From NCBI RefSeq assembly GCF_000971255.1, contig NZ_BBMC01000008.1, positions 62,001-126,000 of the forward strand: a DNA stretch of 64,000 bases, in the 5' to 3' direction. Shown piece by piece: positions 25,329-34,383 of this stretch. The notes beneath the pieces were generated by a model. That model was not told the DNA's origin. It saw nothing but the letters and a program-made list of their open reading frames with translations, and made no database searches. How positions within the stretch are numbered: position 1 is the first letter of the stretch; each line of letters starts with the position of its first letter. Both the position numbers and the translations under genes were made by a program. This DNA comes from Demequina rhizosphaerae. Lineage in GTDB: Bacteria > Actinomycetota > Actinomycetes > Actinomycetales > Demequinaceae.

Positions 25329-25508
25329 ACGAGACGATGCGCGAGGCCCGCGCGCGCCGCATCGTCGCCTGGCCCTACCGCCGCGGCGCACGACGCGACC
25401 AGGGACGATGCTGGCGCCGGGCGTGCGCCGCCGCTAGGGTTCGGGCAGGCTCGGCGCGGCGTCGGGGGCGTTGGATCGCGCGAGCCTCGCACTCGAAAGG
25501 CGAGCCAC

Positions 25509-26039
25509 ATGGGACTCGAGACGATGACCGTCGGATATCTCCTGCTGGGCGTCGGCGCCCTCGCGCTCGTGTTCGCCATCATCTCGGCGGTGGTCGGCGA
25601 CATCTTCGACGTCGCGCTCGACGTGCTGCCGGACGGCGCGCTGAGCTCGACCACCACGGCCGCGACGCTCGCCGGCTTCGGCTTCGCCGGCGCCGCGGCA
25701 AGCTTCGGCATGGACGACCCGAGCCTCGGGACCGTCATCCTGATCGGGCTCGCCGGCGCGGTCGCCGGCTGGCTCCTCGCCTTCGGCGCGCACCGCGTGC
25801 TCATGAGCCAGCAGCAGGAGGACGGCGCCACCGATCTGAACGCGATGGTCGGGCGCATCGTCACCGTGGCCGAGGCGCCCGCGACGCCCGGCGCGCTCGG
25901 CACGGCGCTGGTGCCGTTCCTGGGGCAGAACCGTCGCATGAGCTTCCGCTCCGATGAGCCGCTCAAGGCGGGCGACGACGTCGTGGTCGACGCCGTGCTC
26001 GCGGGCAACCAGATCAAGGTCTCCCGGCACTCCGCCTGA
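25509..26039 (+). CDS. NfeD-like membrane protein
   Basis: A 176-residue protein with three hydrophobic segments ([61 protein letters not shown]) and a C-terminal OB-like domain ([12 protein letters not shown] to [16 protein letters not shown]). Such proteins are partners of flotillins in membrane microdomains, and a flotillin gene follows 31 bp downstream. An AAAGGCGAG site precedes the ATG. The serine-protease half of long NfeD proteins is absent, which is normal for the short form. Confidence 0.82.
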   Translation: MGLETMTVGYLLLGVGALALVFAIISAVVGDIFDVALDVLPDGALSSTTTAATLAGFGFAGAAASFGMDDPSLGTVILIGLAGAVAGWLLAFGAHRVLMSQQQEDGATDLNAMVGRIVTVAEAPATPGALGTALVPFLGQNRRMSFRSDEPLKAGDDVVVDAVLAGNQIKVSRHSA

Positions 26040-26070
26040 GGGACCTCGTACACAACAGAGGGGGCAGTAC

Positions 26071-27693
26071 ATGTTCGGACTCGCCGGCAGCGCGATCACC
26101 CTGATCGCCATCGCGGCCAGCGTGCTCGCGGCGATCGTGGTGGTCTGGGCCATCGCATCGCGCTACAAGGTCTCGGACCCGGACGAGGCCTTCGTGGTCT
26201 CGGGATCGAAGTCCAAGACGCAGGTGCCCGTCCGCAAGGCCGACGGCACCGTCGCCTACGAGACGCGCCCCGTGCCGTCGAAGGTGGTGCTGGGCGGCGG
26301 CGGCGTGTTCGTCGTGCCGTTCACGCAGCGCTACAACAAGGTGTCGCTCGAGACGCGCCAGATCGCCTGGCGGGTGCAGGACTCGCCGTCGAACCAGAAC
26401 ATCCTCGTCAACCTCGAGGGCGTCGCGAACGTGAAGATCGGCGGCGACGAGGCCTCGGTGCGCGCCGCGATCGAGCGCTTCAACGTCAACCCGCTCAACA
26501 TCGAGGCCTTCGTCCAGCAGAACATCGAGGGCGACATGCGCGCCATCGTGGGCACCATGTCGGTCGAGGACATCAACTCCGACCGCGAGACGCTCAAGGA
26601 CCGCGTCATGAAGGTCACAGGGGAGGCATGCTCCGAGTGGGGCCTGGTGCTGGAGGGGCTGAACATCCAGTCGGTCACCACGCCCTCGGGCTATATCCAG
26701 GACCTGGGACGCCGCCAGGCGGCGATCGCTCGCCGCGACGCCGAGATCGCCGAGGCTGAGGCCCGCCGCGAGTCCGAGCAGAAGCGCGCGGCAGCCGAGC
26801 AGCAGATCGCCGAGGCGAACCGCACCCTCGCGCTCCGCATGGCGGAGATCCAGCAGGACACCGACACCGCCGAGGCCAACGCGAAGGCCGCCGGGCCGAT
26901 CGCCGAGGCGCAGCGCAACGTCGAGATCTACGAGCAGGAGCGCCTGGCCGAGGCCAAGCGCGCCGAGGTGACGGAGATGCGCCTCGAGTCGGAGGTGCGC
27001 AAGCCCGCCGACGCCACCGCGTACGCGACCAAGGTCGAGGCCGAGGCGGAGCGCGAGGCCGCGATCTCGAAGGCGAAGGGCATCGCCGAGGCGACGCGTC
27101 AGGCCGGAGAGTCCGAGGCCGCCGCCAACCAGGCCCGCGGACTCTCGGACGCCGCGGTGTTCGAGGCGCGAGGCAAGGCGGAGGCCTCCGCGGACGAGGC
27201 GCGCGGACGTGCCGAGGCGGCTGCCGACGAGGCCCGCGGTTCCGCCGCGGCCCGCGTCGTCCAGGCCACCGGTCTCGCCGAGGCCGAGGCCGTCAAGGCC
27301 AAGGGTGAGGCCGAGGCGACCGCGATCGCCGCGAAGGGCAAGGCCGAGGCCGAGGGCATCGAGGCCAAGAAGACCGCGTACGAGAACATGCCGCAGGTCG
27401 GCGTGCTCGAGATCGCGCTCGACGGGATGCCCGCGATCGTGGGCGAGATGGGCAAGGCGATGTCCGCGATCGACTCCATCACGGTGGTGTCGACCGAGGG
27501 CGCGTCCGCGGTCACCCGCCAGGCGGCGAACCTCTTCACCGAGACCGAGGAGGTCATGACCTCCGTCACCGGCTTCGGGATCAGCGACCTCATCAAGGGC
27601 GCGGTCGGGGGTGCGGCCGCGGGTCGCGCCGCCGCGGACGCCTCGCACGGCGAGCGCATGCCGATCCGGATCGAGGCGCCCGAGCACGACTGA
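26071..27693 (+). CDS. Flotillin/SPFH-domain membrane scaffold protein
   Basis: A 540-residue flotillin. An N-terminal membrane helix ([21 protein letters not shown]) is followed by the SPFH domain ([15 protein letters not shown] to [13 protein letters not shown]) and a long alanine/glutamate-rich coiled coil at roughly residues 220-440 with repeated AEA and EARG-type heptads. The protein would form membrane scaffolds with the NfeD-like partner encoded directly upstream. AGAGGGGGCAG precedes the ATG. A terminator hairpin follows the gene, so the two genes form one unit. The coiled coil includes degenerate repeats such as [19 protein letters not shown]. Confidence 0.9.
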   Translation: MFGLAGSAITLIAIAASVLAAIVVVWAIASRYKVSDPDEAFVVSGSKSKTQVPVRKADGTVAYETRPVPSKVVLGGGGVFVVPFTQRYNKVSLETRQIAWRVQDSPSNQNILVNLEGVANVKIGGDEASVRAAIERFNVNPLNIEAFVQQNIEGDMRAIVGTMSVEDINSDRETLKDRVMKVTGEACSEWGLVLEGLNIQSVTTPSGYIQDLGRRQAAIARRDAEIAEAEARRESEQKRAAAEQQIAEANRTLALRMAEIQQDTDTAEANAKAAGPIAEAQRNVEIYEQERLAEAKRAEVTEMRLESEVRKPADATAYATKVEAEAEREAAISKAKGIAEATRQAGESEAAANQARGLSDAAVFEARGKAEASADEARGRAEAAADEARGSAAARVVQATGLAEAEAVKAKGEAEATAIAAKGKAEAEGIEAKKTAYENMPQVGVLEIALDGMPAIVGEMGKAMSAIDSITVVSTEGASAVTRQAANLFTETEEVMTSVTGFGISDLIKGAVGGAAAGRAAADASHGERMPIRIEAPEHD

Positions 27694-27709
27694 GCACGCA
27701 CGCTCGACG

Positions 27710-27747
27710 ACCAGGCCCCCGCGCGCATCGGCGCCCGGGGGCCTGGT
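27710..27747 (+). terminator. Terminator of the nfeD-flotillin operon
   Basis: ACCAGGCCCCC at 27710-27720 pairs perfectly with GGGGGCCTGGT at 27737-27747. It begins 17 bp after the flotillin stop codon. Confidence 0.8.
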
Positions 27748-27767
27748 CACGTCCCGGCCCCGGCCAC

Positions 27768-27773
27768 TAGGTT
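27768..27773 (+). promoter_or_regulatory. -10 hexamer of a leaderless dcd promoter
   Basis: TAGGTT is followed by exactly six bases and the ATG of dcd, with no ribosome binding site. The -35 is poor. Confidence 0.5.
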
Positions 27774-27779
27774 GGGCCC

Positions 27780-28352
27780 ATGCTTCTCTCGGACAGGGAC
27801 ATCCGTGCTGAGATCGCCGCGGGCAGGGTCGCCCTCGAGCCCTACGACGCGGACATGATCCAGCCCTCCTCGATCGACGTGCGCCTCGACCGCTTCTTCC
27901 GCGTGTTCGACAACCACAAGTACGCGGCCATCGACCCGGCCGCCGAGCAGCCCGAGCTCACGCGCCTCGTCGACGTCGCCGACGGCCCGTTCGTGCTGCA
28001 CCCGGGCGAGTTCGTGCTCGGGTCGACCTACGAGTCCGTGGCGCTGCCCGACGACGTCGCCGCCCGACTCGAGGGCAAGTCCTCGCTCGGCCGCCTGGGC
28101 CTGCTCACCCACTCGACCGCGGGCTTCATCGACCCCGGCTTCGAGGGCAACGTCACGCTCGAGCTGTCGAACACCGCGACCTTGCCGATCAACCTCTGGC
28201 CCGGCATGAAGATCGGCCAGCTGTGCTTCTTCCGGCTGTCCTCGCCCGCCGAGCACCCCTACGGCTCGGAGCGCTACGGCTCGCGCTACCGCGGCCAGCG
28301 CGGGCCGACCGCGTCGCTGAGCTGGAAGAACTTCCACCGCATCGACGTCTGA
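27780..28352 (+). CDS. dcd: dCTP deaminase
   Basis: A 190-residue trimeric enzyme of the dUTPase/dCTP deaminase fold that makes dUTP (or dUMP in bifunctional forms) for thymidylate synthesis. The conserved segment [17 protein letters not shown] and the catalytic region [21 protein letters not shown] are present, together with the C-terminal [14 protein letters not shown] arm. The ATG start is fixed by the family N-terminus [12 protein letters not shown]. No ribosome binding site precedes it and a -10 hexamer lies six bases upstream, so the transcript is probably leaderless. Confidence 0.95.
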   Translation: MLLSDRDIRAEIAAGRVALEPYDADMIQPSSIDVRLDRFFRVFDNHKYAAIDPAAEQPELTRLVDVADGPFVLHPGEFVLGSTYESVALPDDVAARLEGKSSLGRLGLLTHSTAGFIDPGFEGNVTLELSNTATLPINLWPGMKIGQLCFFRLSSPAEHPYGSERYGSRYRGQRGPTASLSWKNFHRIDV

Positions 28353-28443
28353 CGCCCGTCACGCCGGCCGGGCGTGTCACACGGTGCCATACGGTCCGCA
28401 GCCCCCTAGGCTCCTCGCACAAGCGGGAACACCAGGGGGAATG

Positions 28444-29268
28444 ATGACCACCGACCCATTCGTCGCGCCGCCGACGCCGCCGCGCTCCGCGCCGGTCGAG
28501 AGCTCGGCGCCGGTCGAGAGCTCGGCGCCGGTCGAGAGCTCGGCGCCGGTCGAGAGCTCCGCGCCGGTCGAGAGCTCCGCGCCGGTCGCGGCGCCCGCAC
28601 CGCTGCGCGACATCCCGGGATGGGGCGTCGCGCTGATCGTGCTGGGCGGGCTCGTCCTGCACGGAGGCATCGGCGTCGGCTCGTACCTGGCGAGCGCGCC
28701 CGCCATGGCGGAGATCGAGGATGCCGTGGCCGCGGCCTCCCCCGCCGCGACACCCGAGCGCATCATGCACTGGCTGCCCCCGGAATGGACGCGACTCGAG
28801 TCCGCGTCCGGCCGGATCGTCTACTACGTCGACGCGTCGTGGGAGGAGTACGAGGGCTTCGCGAGCGTCGACGAGGGCACCGTGCTGACCGGCTCGCTCG
28901 AGTCCATCGCAGCTTTCGCGGCAGACGGCGACACTGACTATGCGCGCACGTGGGTCGGCATCTACGCGGCCCACGACTCGCCGTTGGAGCTCGGGGTCAA
29001 GGACGAGGCGCACGGCTTCCTCGACACCTGGGCCACCGAGTACGACGCGCTGGAGATCACGGCGGAGCGCGCCTTGATCACGGGGCTCCGGTACGACGCC
29101 TACGAGATCGAGGCCGACGCCACCTACGACGGCTGGCCCACGCACGAGTGCCTCATGGCGATCGCCGCCGACGACTCGCTCGTCGTCATCTACGCCTCGG
29201 CCGATCTCGACTCCCTCGAGTGCACCGACGTCACCCGGACCATGGCGCAGGGCATCATCGCGGAGTAG
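28444..29268 (+). CDS. Unknown membrane-anchored protein with APVESS tandem repeats
   Basis: A 274-residue protein of unknown function. The N-terminal cytosolic segment is Pro-rich and contains five perfect APVESS repeats, followed by one membrane helix (GVALIVLGGLVLHGGIGVGSYLA) and an extracytoplasmic domain of about 185 residues (GRIVYYVDASWEEYEGF; HECLMAIAADDSLVVIYASADLDSLECTDV) with two cysteines. AGGGGG before ATG 28444 favours that start over the ATG one codon earlier. TAGGCT at 28407-28412 is a likely -10. It is a single gene ahead of the TPP riboswitch. The repeat number could vary between strains. Confidence 0.7.
   Translation: MTTDPFVAPPTPPRSAPVESSAPVESSAPVESSAPVESSAPVESSAPVAAPAPLRDIPGWGVALIVLGGLVLHGGIGVGSYLASAPAMAEIEDAVAAASPAATPERIMHWLPPEWTRLESASGRIVYYVDASWEEYEGFASVDEGTVLTGSLESIAAFAADGDTDYARTWVGIYAAHDSPLELGVKDEAHGFLDTWATEYDALEITAERALITGLRYDAYEIEADATYDGWPTHECLMAIAADDSLVVIYASADLDSLECTDVTRTMAQGIIAE
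28489..28587 (+). repeat. Five and a half 18-bp tandem repeats in a coding region
   Basis: The 18-bp unit GCGCCGGTCGAGAGCTCG recurs five times from 28489 to 28578 (last position G or C) and half a sixth time. It encodes APVESS. The near-perfect DNA identity suggests slippage or recent expansion. Confidence 0.9.
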
Positions 29269-29302
29269 CACCCCGCCGCACCCGCGCTATCCTGGCCGGA
29301 CA

Positions 29303-29408
29303 CGACAGGGGAGCGCTTCCCGGGAGACCGGGGCCAGGGCGCTGAGAGTGCGGAACGCCGCAGACCCTCGAACCTGATCCGGCTCGCACCGGCGTAGGGA
29401 GTCGAGTC
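29303..29408 (+). promoter_or_regulatory. TPP riboswitch (THI element)
   Basis: The hallmark blocks are in order: AGGGGAGC, then GGGCGCTGAGAGTGCGG, then GACCCTCGAACCTGATCC and GGCGTAGGGAG. P1 can form between CGAC (29303-29306) and GTCG (29401-29404). It lies in the leader of thiB, with the ribosome binding site GGGAGGAAAA about 20 bases beyond. TPP binding would lower expression of the thiamine transporter. Confidence 0.95.
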
Positions 29409-29436
29409 TCGTCCCCTCCTATTCCGGGAGGAAAAC

Positions 29437-30510
29437 ATGCGCGTCACGCGCACCGCGGCCGTCACGGCCGCCGCCATGTCCACGCTGCTGCTCGCGGCCT
29501 GCTCGACCACCGCGGAGCCCGGCGCCTCGGCCACCGCCGACGCGACCGCCGCATCGTCCCCCGAGACGGGCGGCACGGTCCGACTCGTGACGCACGACAG
29601 CTTCGCCGTGCCGGAGGACGTGCTGGCCGCCTTCGAGGCCGAGTCCGGCATCGACGTCGAGCTGGTGCAGCCCGGCGACGCCGGCACGCTGGTCAACCAG
29701 CTGGTCCTCACCAAGGACGCGCCGCTGGGCGACGTGGTCTACGGCATCGACAACACGTTCGCCTCGCGCGCCGTCGACAACGGCGTGCTGGCCGCGTACG
29801 CGCCCGACGTGCCCGCGGCGGACGATGCGGCGGCCTACGCGGTCCCCGGCGCCGAGGACCTCCTCACGGCGGTCGACTTCTCCGACGTCTGCCTCAACTA
29901 CGACCTCGCGACCTTCCCCGACGGCGCCCCGACGCTCGACGACCTCACCGACCCGCAATACGCCGGCATGGTGTCGGTCACCAACCCCGCGACGTCCTCC
30001 CCCGGCCTCGCGTTCCTGCTCGCGACCATCGCGGCGAAGGGCGATGCGTGGACCGCGTGGTGGGCCGCGATGCGGGACAACGACGTCCGGGTGACGGCGT
30101 CGTGGTCGGACACCTATTACACGGACTTCTCGGCGCCGAACTACGGCGGCGACTTCCCCATCGTCCTCAGCTACGCCTCCTCCCCGCCCTACGAGGTGAT
30201 CGACGGCGAGCCCACCACCGCCGCGATGCTCGACACGTGCTTCCGCCAGGTCGAGTACGCGGGCGTGCTCGAGGGCGCGGAGAACCCGGCGGGCGCGCAG
30301 GCCGTCGTCGACTGGCTGCTGTCCGACGCGTTCCAGTCGACGCTGCCGGAGAACATGTACGTCTACCCGGTGTCGACCACGGCCGAGGTGCCGGCGGACT
30401 GGGAGCAGTTCGCCCCGCTCGCGGCGGCGCCGCTGGCCGTCGACCCGGCGGACATCGACGCGCACCGCGACGAGTGGATCGACCAGTGGACCGCCACGGT
30501 CCTCGACTGA
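29437..30510 (+). CDS. thiB: Thiamine ABC transporter substrate-binding lipoprotein
   Basis: A 357-residue type 2 periplasmic-binding protein. Lipobox LLLAACSTT after a short signal. The mature protein starts GTVRLVTHDSFAVPEDVLAAFEAESGIDVELVQ and includes the family segments DVVYGIDNTF and FPIVLSYASSPPYEV. It would capture thiamine, thiamine phosphates or a precursor and deliver it to ThiP. The TPP riboswitch directly upstream is strong support. The thiP start is 10 bp beyond the stop. Confidence 0.93.
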   Translation: MRVTRTAAVTAAAMSTLLLAACSTTAEPGASATADATAASSPETGGTVRLVTHDSFAVPEDVLAAFEAESGIDVELVQPGDAGTLVNQLVLTKDAPLGDVVYGIDNTFASRAVDNGVLAAYAPDVPAADDAAAYAVPGAEDLLTAVDFSDVCLNYDLATFPDGAPTLDDLTDPQYAGMVSVTNPATSSPGLAFLLATIAAKGDAWTAWWAAMRDNDVRVTASWSDTYYTDFSAPNYGGDFPIVLSYASSPPYEVIDGEPTTAAMLDTCFRQVEYAGVLEGAENPAGAQAVVDWLLSDAFQSTLPENMYVYPVSTTAEVPADWEQFAPLAAAPLAVDPADIDAHRDEWIDQWTATVLD

Positions 30511-30520
30511 GCCGACCCCG

Positions 30521-32161
30521 ATGAAGCCCTGGCCCGCGAGCGCCCGCCTCTGGTGGGCGCTCGCGGCCGTGCCCCTGACGTTCCTCGGGCTGTTCTTCCT
30601 GTGGCCCGCCGGCACCGTCATCGTGCGGGGGCTGCTGGGCGAGGACGGCCTCGGCGGCGGGGACCTCGCCGGTGCGCTCGAGGTGCTCGCACGCTCGCGC
30701 ACGCTCGACGCGATCTCCACGACCGTGGGGCTCGCGGTCGCGGGCACGGCGGGCTCGCTGCTGCTGGGCCTGCCCGCGGCGTGGGCGCTGTCGCGGTTCT
30801 CGTGGCGAGGCGCGAGGACGATGCGCGCGCTCGTGACCGTGCCGTTCGTGCTGCCGACCATCGTCGTGGCGGCCGCGTTCTCGGCCCTGTTCTCGCGGTC
30901 GGGGCTGCTCGGCGGGCTCGGGCTGGACCAGTCCGTGACGGCGACCGTGCTCGCGCTGGTGTTCTTCAACATCTCCGTGGTGGTGCGCATCGTGGGCGGC
31001 GCGTGGGAGTCGCTGTCGCCGCGGATGGCCGATGCGGCGCGCACCCTGGGCGCGTCGCCCGCCCGCGCGTTCCTCACCGTGACGCTGCCGGCGCTGCGCC
31101 CCGCGATCGCATCGGCCGCGGCGGTGGTGCTGCTGTTCTGCTCGACGTCATTCGCGCTCGTGCTCATCCTGGGCGGATCCCGGGTGCGCACCGTGGAGAC
31201 CGAGATCTACCTCCAGGTCAACCAGTTCCTCGACCTGCGCGCGGCCGCGGTGCTCGCGCTCGTCCAGGTGGTCTTCGTCGCCATCGCGCTGTGGGTGAGC
31301 GCGCGGGCGCGCGCCCCGCGGCCGCCCGCCGCCGTCGAGCCCGCGCGGACGCCGCGCCGCCGCGACCGCTGGGGGATCGCGGCGGCGCTCGCACCCACCG
31401 CGCTGCTCCTCACCCTGCCGGGGATGGCGCTGGTCGAACGGTCCCTGCGCACGTCCGACGGCTACGGGCTCGACCACTACGCGGCGCTGCTGGGCGAGCC
31501 GCCCGCGCGTTCGACGCTGTCCGCGCCGCTGTGGCACGCGGCCGTGACGTCGCTCGTCACCGCGACCGTCGCGACCGCGATGGCGGCCGTCGTGGGGATC
31601 GTGACCGCGCAGCTGGTGGCGCGCCGCTCGCGACGGGCGTCCGCGCTCGAGTCGCTCGTCATGCTGCCGCTCGGGGTGTCCGCGGTGGTGGTCGGCCTGG
31701 GCGTGCTGCTCACCCTCAACCGCTCGGTGCTCGGGGTGGACCTGCGCGGCTCGTGGTGGCTCGTGCCGATCGCGCAGGCGGTGGTCGCGCTGCCGCTCAT
31801 GGTGCGCGCGCTGGTGCCCGCGGCCCGCGCGATCGACCCGCGCCTGCGCGCCGCGGCCGCGACGCTGGGCGCGTCGCCGTGGCGGGTGCTGCTGCGCGTC
31901 GACGCGCCGATGCTGCGCTCCGCGACGGCGGCGTCGATCGCGTTCGCCTTCGCGATCTCCATGGGCGAGTTCGGGGCGACGGCATTCGTCGCCCGTCCCG
32001 ACCGCCCCACGCTCCCGACGGCGATCGCGCGCCTGCTGTCGCGCCCGGGCATCGAGAATGTGGGCATGGCCTTCGCCGCATCCGTCCTGCTCGCCGCGAT
32101 CACCGCGGCCATCATGCTCGCCTCCGAGCGGCTGCGCACGACCGTGGGCGCCGAGATATGA
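30521..32161 (+). CDS. thiP: Thiamine ABC transporter permease (double-domain)
   Basis: A 546-residue permease composed of two homologous six-helix halves, as in ThiP and FbpB. Each half has its own EAA loop (DAARTLGASPARAFLTVTLPALRP and AAATLGASPWRVLLRVDAPMLRS). It forms the membrane channel alone, docking to ThiQ. The ATGA overlap with thiQ (32158-32161) couples translation. An iterated-motif copy lies within the coding sequence (GGACGATGCGCG). Confidence 0.92.
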   Translation: MKPWPASARLWWALAAVPLTFLGLFFLWPAGTVIVRGLLGEDGLGGGDLAGALEVLARSRTLDAISTTVGLAVAGTAGSLLLGLPAAWALSRFSWRGARTMRALVTVPFVLPTIVVAAAFSALFSRSGLLGGLGLDQSVTATVLALVFFNISVVVRIVGGAWESLSPRMADAARTLGASPARAFLTVTLPALRPAIASAAAVVLLFCSTSFALVLILGGSRVRTVETEIYLQVNQFLDLRAAAVLALVQVVFVAIALWVSARARAPRPPAAVEPARTPRRRDRWGIAAALAPTALLLTLPGMALVERSLRTSDGYGLDHYAALLGEPPARSTLSAPLWHAAVTSLVTATVATAMAAVVGIVTAQLVARRSRRASALESLVMLPLGVSAVVVGLGVLLTLNRSVLGVDLRGSWWLVPIAQAVVALPLMVRALVPAARAIDPRLRAAAATLGASPWRVLLRVDAPMLRSATAASIAFAFAISMGEFGATAFVARPDRPTLPTAIARLLSRPGIENVGMAFAASVLLAAITAAIMLASERLRTTVGAEI

Positions 32162-32832
32162 GCGGGGCCGACGTGGGTGCGGGCCCGGGCCTCGCGGTGC
32201 GGGACCTGCGCGTCGCCTACCCCGGGACGCCGCCGGTCGAGGCCGTGCGAGGGGTGTCGCTCGACATCGCGCGCGGCGAGACGCTCGCGCTCCTGGGGCC
32301 GTCCGGGTGCGGGAAGTCGTCGCTGCTGTCCGCGGTCGTGGGGATCGTCGAGCCCGCCGCCGGCACGGTGGCCTGGGACGGCGAGGACCTCGCCCGCGTG
32401 CCCGTCCACAAGCGCGGCTTCGGGCTGGTCTTCCAGGACGGGCAGCTGTTCCCCCACCTCACGGTGGGCGCGAACATCGCCTTCGGGCTCGAGATGGCGG
32501 GGATGGGGCGCGCGGCCCGCGCGACCCGGGTCGAGGAGCTGCTCGCGCTGGTGGGGCTCGAGGGCCTCGGCGACCGCGCGGTGACGGAGCTCAGCGGCGG
32601 CCAGCGTCAGCGCGTGGCCCTCGCCAGGTCGCTGGCCCCGCGCCCGCGCCTCCTCGCGCTCGACGAGCCCCTCTCCTCGCTCGACGCGGACCTGCGCGCG
32701 CGGCTCGCGGTCGAGGTGCGGGACATCCTGCACGGCTCCGGGACCACCGGGCTGCTGGTGACGCACGACCCGGCGGAGGCCGAGGTCATGGCCGACCGCG
32801 TCGTGCGGATGGCCGACGGGCGGGTCGTCTGA
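32158..32832 (+). CDS. thiQ: Thiamine ABC transporter ATPase
   Basis: A 224-residue ABC ATPase with Walker A GPSGCGKSS, Q-loop VFQDGQLFPHL, signature LSGGQRQRVALARSLA, Walker B LLALDEPLSSLDA and switch His in LLVTHDPAEAE. It energises ThiP. It is the last gene of the TPP-controlled operon. Its C-terminus is short, with no regulatory domain. Confidence 0.93.
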   Translation: MSGADVGAGPGLAVRDLRVAYPGTPPVEAVRGVSLDIARGETLALLGPSGCGKSSLLSAVVGIVEPAAGTVAWDGEDLARVPVHKRGFGLVFQDGQLFPHLTVGANIAFGLEMAGMGRAARATRVEELLALVGLEGLGDRAVTELSGGQRQRVALARSLAPRPRLLALDEPLSSLDADLRARLAVEVRDILHGSGTTGLLVTHDPAEAEVMADRVVRMADGRVV

Positions 32833-32860
32833 CCCCCGCGCAAGCGGGAGAATCGACCCC

Positions 32861-33541
32861 ATGTCCCTCTCCGAGCTCGACCACCCCGTCTGGCACGCGC
32901 TCTCCGGCGCGCATCGTCCCCTGTCGGTCCGCCAGGGCGAGGCCGCGCGCTACCGCCCGTCCATCGCCCGCTTCGCGGCGGTCCCTCCGGGCGACCGCGC
33001 GCAGGACTGGGCGGACCTCGCGCCTCTCGCGGGCGACGACGAGCTCGTGCTCTTCGGGCTCCCGCACGACGTGCCGCCGACCTGGGAGGAGGTCGACCGC
33101 TTCGAGGTGGTCCAGATGACGGTGCCCACCGCCTTCGGGCGCCCGCACTCCGACGTGGTCCGGCTGACCGCTGAAGACGCGCCGGAGATGCTCGCGCTCG
33201 TCGAGGAGACCCAGCCCGGGCCGTTCCTCGAGGAGACCCACCTGCTCGGCGCGTACTACGGCGTCAAGGAGGACGGCCGGCTCGTCGCGATGGCGGGCGA
33301 GCGGCTCACGACGGGCTCGTGGACGGAGATCAGCGCGGTGTGCACGCGCGACTCGCACCGCGGACGCGGGCTCGCGACCACCCTCATGGAGGTCGTGGCG
33401 CACGGGATCCGCGAGGCGGGCCGGCAGCCCTTCCTCCACACCGGCGCCTCGAACGCGACGGCGCTCCGCCTCTACGCCCGCCTGGGCTTCGAGCGTCGCG
33501 ACACCGCCAACGTGGTGCAGATCGTGCAGGTCGCCGGCTGA
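32861..33541 (+). CDS. GNAT-family N-acetyltransferase (FR47-like)
   Basis: A 226-residue acetyltransferase. The C-terminal GNAT core has the acetyl-CoA loop SAVCTRDSHRGRGLATTLM (RGxGLA) and the final strand FLHTGASNATALRLYARLGFERR. The N-terminal half is a helical extension seen in FR47-like members. The acceptor is unknown. It starts 28 bp after thiQ; a GGGAG site lies before the ATG, so it may be read through from the thi operon but need not share its function. Confidence 0.85.
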   Translation: MSLSELDHPVWHALSGAHRPLSVRQGEAARYRPSIARFAAVPPGDRAQDWADLAPLAGDDELVLFGLPHDVPPTWEEVDRFEVVQMTVPTAFGRPHSDVVRLTAEDAPEMLALVEETQPGPFLEETHLLGAYYGVKEDGRLVAMAGERLTTGSWTEISAVCTRDSHRGRGLATTLMEVVAHGIREAGRQPFLHTGASNATALRLYARLGFERRDTANVVQIVQVAG

Positions 33542-33570
33542 GCCGGTCGTGCCAGCGGCGTGCGGAGCGC

Positions 33571-33623
33571 TGCGAGGTGCTCAGCGCCCGATCTCGCGGT
33601 GTTCGCTCACCGAGCACCTCGCA
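33571..33623. terminator. Inverted repeat in the GNAT-rhodanese gap
   Basis: TGCGAGGTGCTC at 33571-33582 and GAGCACCTCGCA at 33612-33623 are perfectly complementary, with a 29-nt loop that can itself pair in part (AGCG/CGCT). It sits between two convergent genes and may be a bidirectional terminator. Confidence 0.55.
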
Positions 33624-33659
33624 GGAAGCAGCCCAGGGGGCGGCCCCGCAGGCGGCCGC

Positions 33660-34130
33660 TCAGCAGTCGCAGGCGATGCGCGCGCCCGCGACCGGGCGCG
33701 GCGCCGTGAGCGGGTCCACGGGGTAGGTGGCGTCGACCACCACGCCGTCGGCGCCGACCGCGTCGACGGGCATGCCCTCGCGCGCCCAGTACTCGAAGCC
33801 GCCGATCATCTCCTGCACCTCGTAGCCGAGCTCGGAGATGATGAGGCCCGCGCGGGTGGCGCCGTTGCAGCCGGGACCCCAGCAGTAGACGACGAAGCGC
33901 GTGCCGGCCGCGAATTTCGCGGGGATGCGCGCGGGCATGTCGGGCTTGGGCAGGTGGATCGCGCCGCGCGCGTGGCCCTGGTCCCACGCCTCGCGGTTGC
34001 GGGTGTCGATCAGCACGAAGCCGGGATCGCCGGACTCGAGCGCGGCGTGCACGTCGGAGACGTCGGTCTCGAAGGCGAGGCGCGCGGCGAAGTGCGCACG
34101 GGCGGCGGCGAGGCGGGCGGCGTGATCCAT
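33660..34130 (-). CDS. Rhodanese-domain protein
   Basis: A 156-residue single-domain rhodanese. The fold markers are VLIDTRNREAWDQGHARGAIHLP and the active-site loop FVVYCWGPGCNGATRA, in which the first Cys is the expected persulfide carrier. An N-terminal helix precedes the domain and the C-terminus has a CDC ending. It could be a sulfurtransferase; the partner is unknown. TACGCT lies six bases before the ATG, so a leaderless transcript is likely. It is divergent from dnaK. Confidence 0.87.
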   Translation of the reverse strand: MDHAARLAAARAHFAARLAFETDVSDVHAALESGDPGFVLIDTRNREAWDQGHARGAIHLPKPDMPARIPAKFAAGTRFVVYCWGPGCNGATRAGLIISELGYEVQEMIGGFEYWAREGMPVDAVGADGVVVDATYPVDPLTAPRPVAGARIACDC

Positions 34131-34136
34131 GCGGCG

Positions 34137-34142
34137 AGCGTA
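34137..34142 (-). promoter_or_regulatory. -10 hexamer of a leaderless promoter (rhodanese gene)
   Basis: On the minus strand TACGCT is followed by exactly six bases and the ATG at 34130. No ribosome binding site is visible. Confidence 0.45.
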
Positions 34143-34201
34143 GGCACGATGCGCGGGGCCAGTCGAGGCCCCCGCGGCACCTTGCCAGGCGGCACCGGCC
34201 C

Positions 34202-34307
34202 GGCGACTCCCAATGACAGATGTGAGGCAAGCGACCGGTGCGACCCGTGGGGCCGTCACAGCCTTCACGCGGCGACACCCGAGGCACATCCGTCATTGGG
34301 AATCGAC
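34202..34307. repeat. 106-bp intergenic repeat with terminal inverted repeats, copy 3
   Basis: Ends are GGCGACTCCCAATGAC (34202-34217) and GTCATTGGGAATCGAC (34292-34307). The outer stem extends through GATGTG/CACATC. The inner right arm CAGCCTTCACGCG is kept; the left arm is altered and pairs only with wobbles and a bulge. This copy lies just upstream of the first HspR site of dnaK, in a divergent gap. The 323-bp gap 34131-34453 otherwise holds the dnaK promoter and operators. Confidence 0.85.
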
Positions 34308-34316
34308 GTTCCTGAG

Positions 34317-34341
34317 AAGTTGAGCAGAGTCCGCTCAACTT
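34317..34341. promoter_or_regulatory. HspR-binding HAIR element 1
   Basis: AAGTTGAGC and GCTCAACTT form perfect arms around a 7-bp spacer. The core fits the HAIR consensus CTTGAGT-N7-ACTCAAG. It lies directly upstream of the dnaK -35. Confidence 0.88.
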
Positions 34342-34354
34342 TTCGCCGCTCGGC

Positions 34355-34383
34355 TTGACAGTGTCGGATGGCGCACATAAGTT
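34355..34383 (+). promoter_or_regulatory. dnaK promoter
   Basis: TTGACA at 34355-34360 and TAAGTT at 34378-34383 are separated by 17 bp. The -10 overlaps HAIR element 2, which explains repression by HspR. The expected 5' leader is about 65 bases. Confidence 0.8.
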
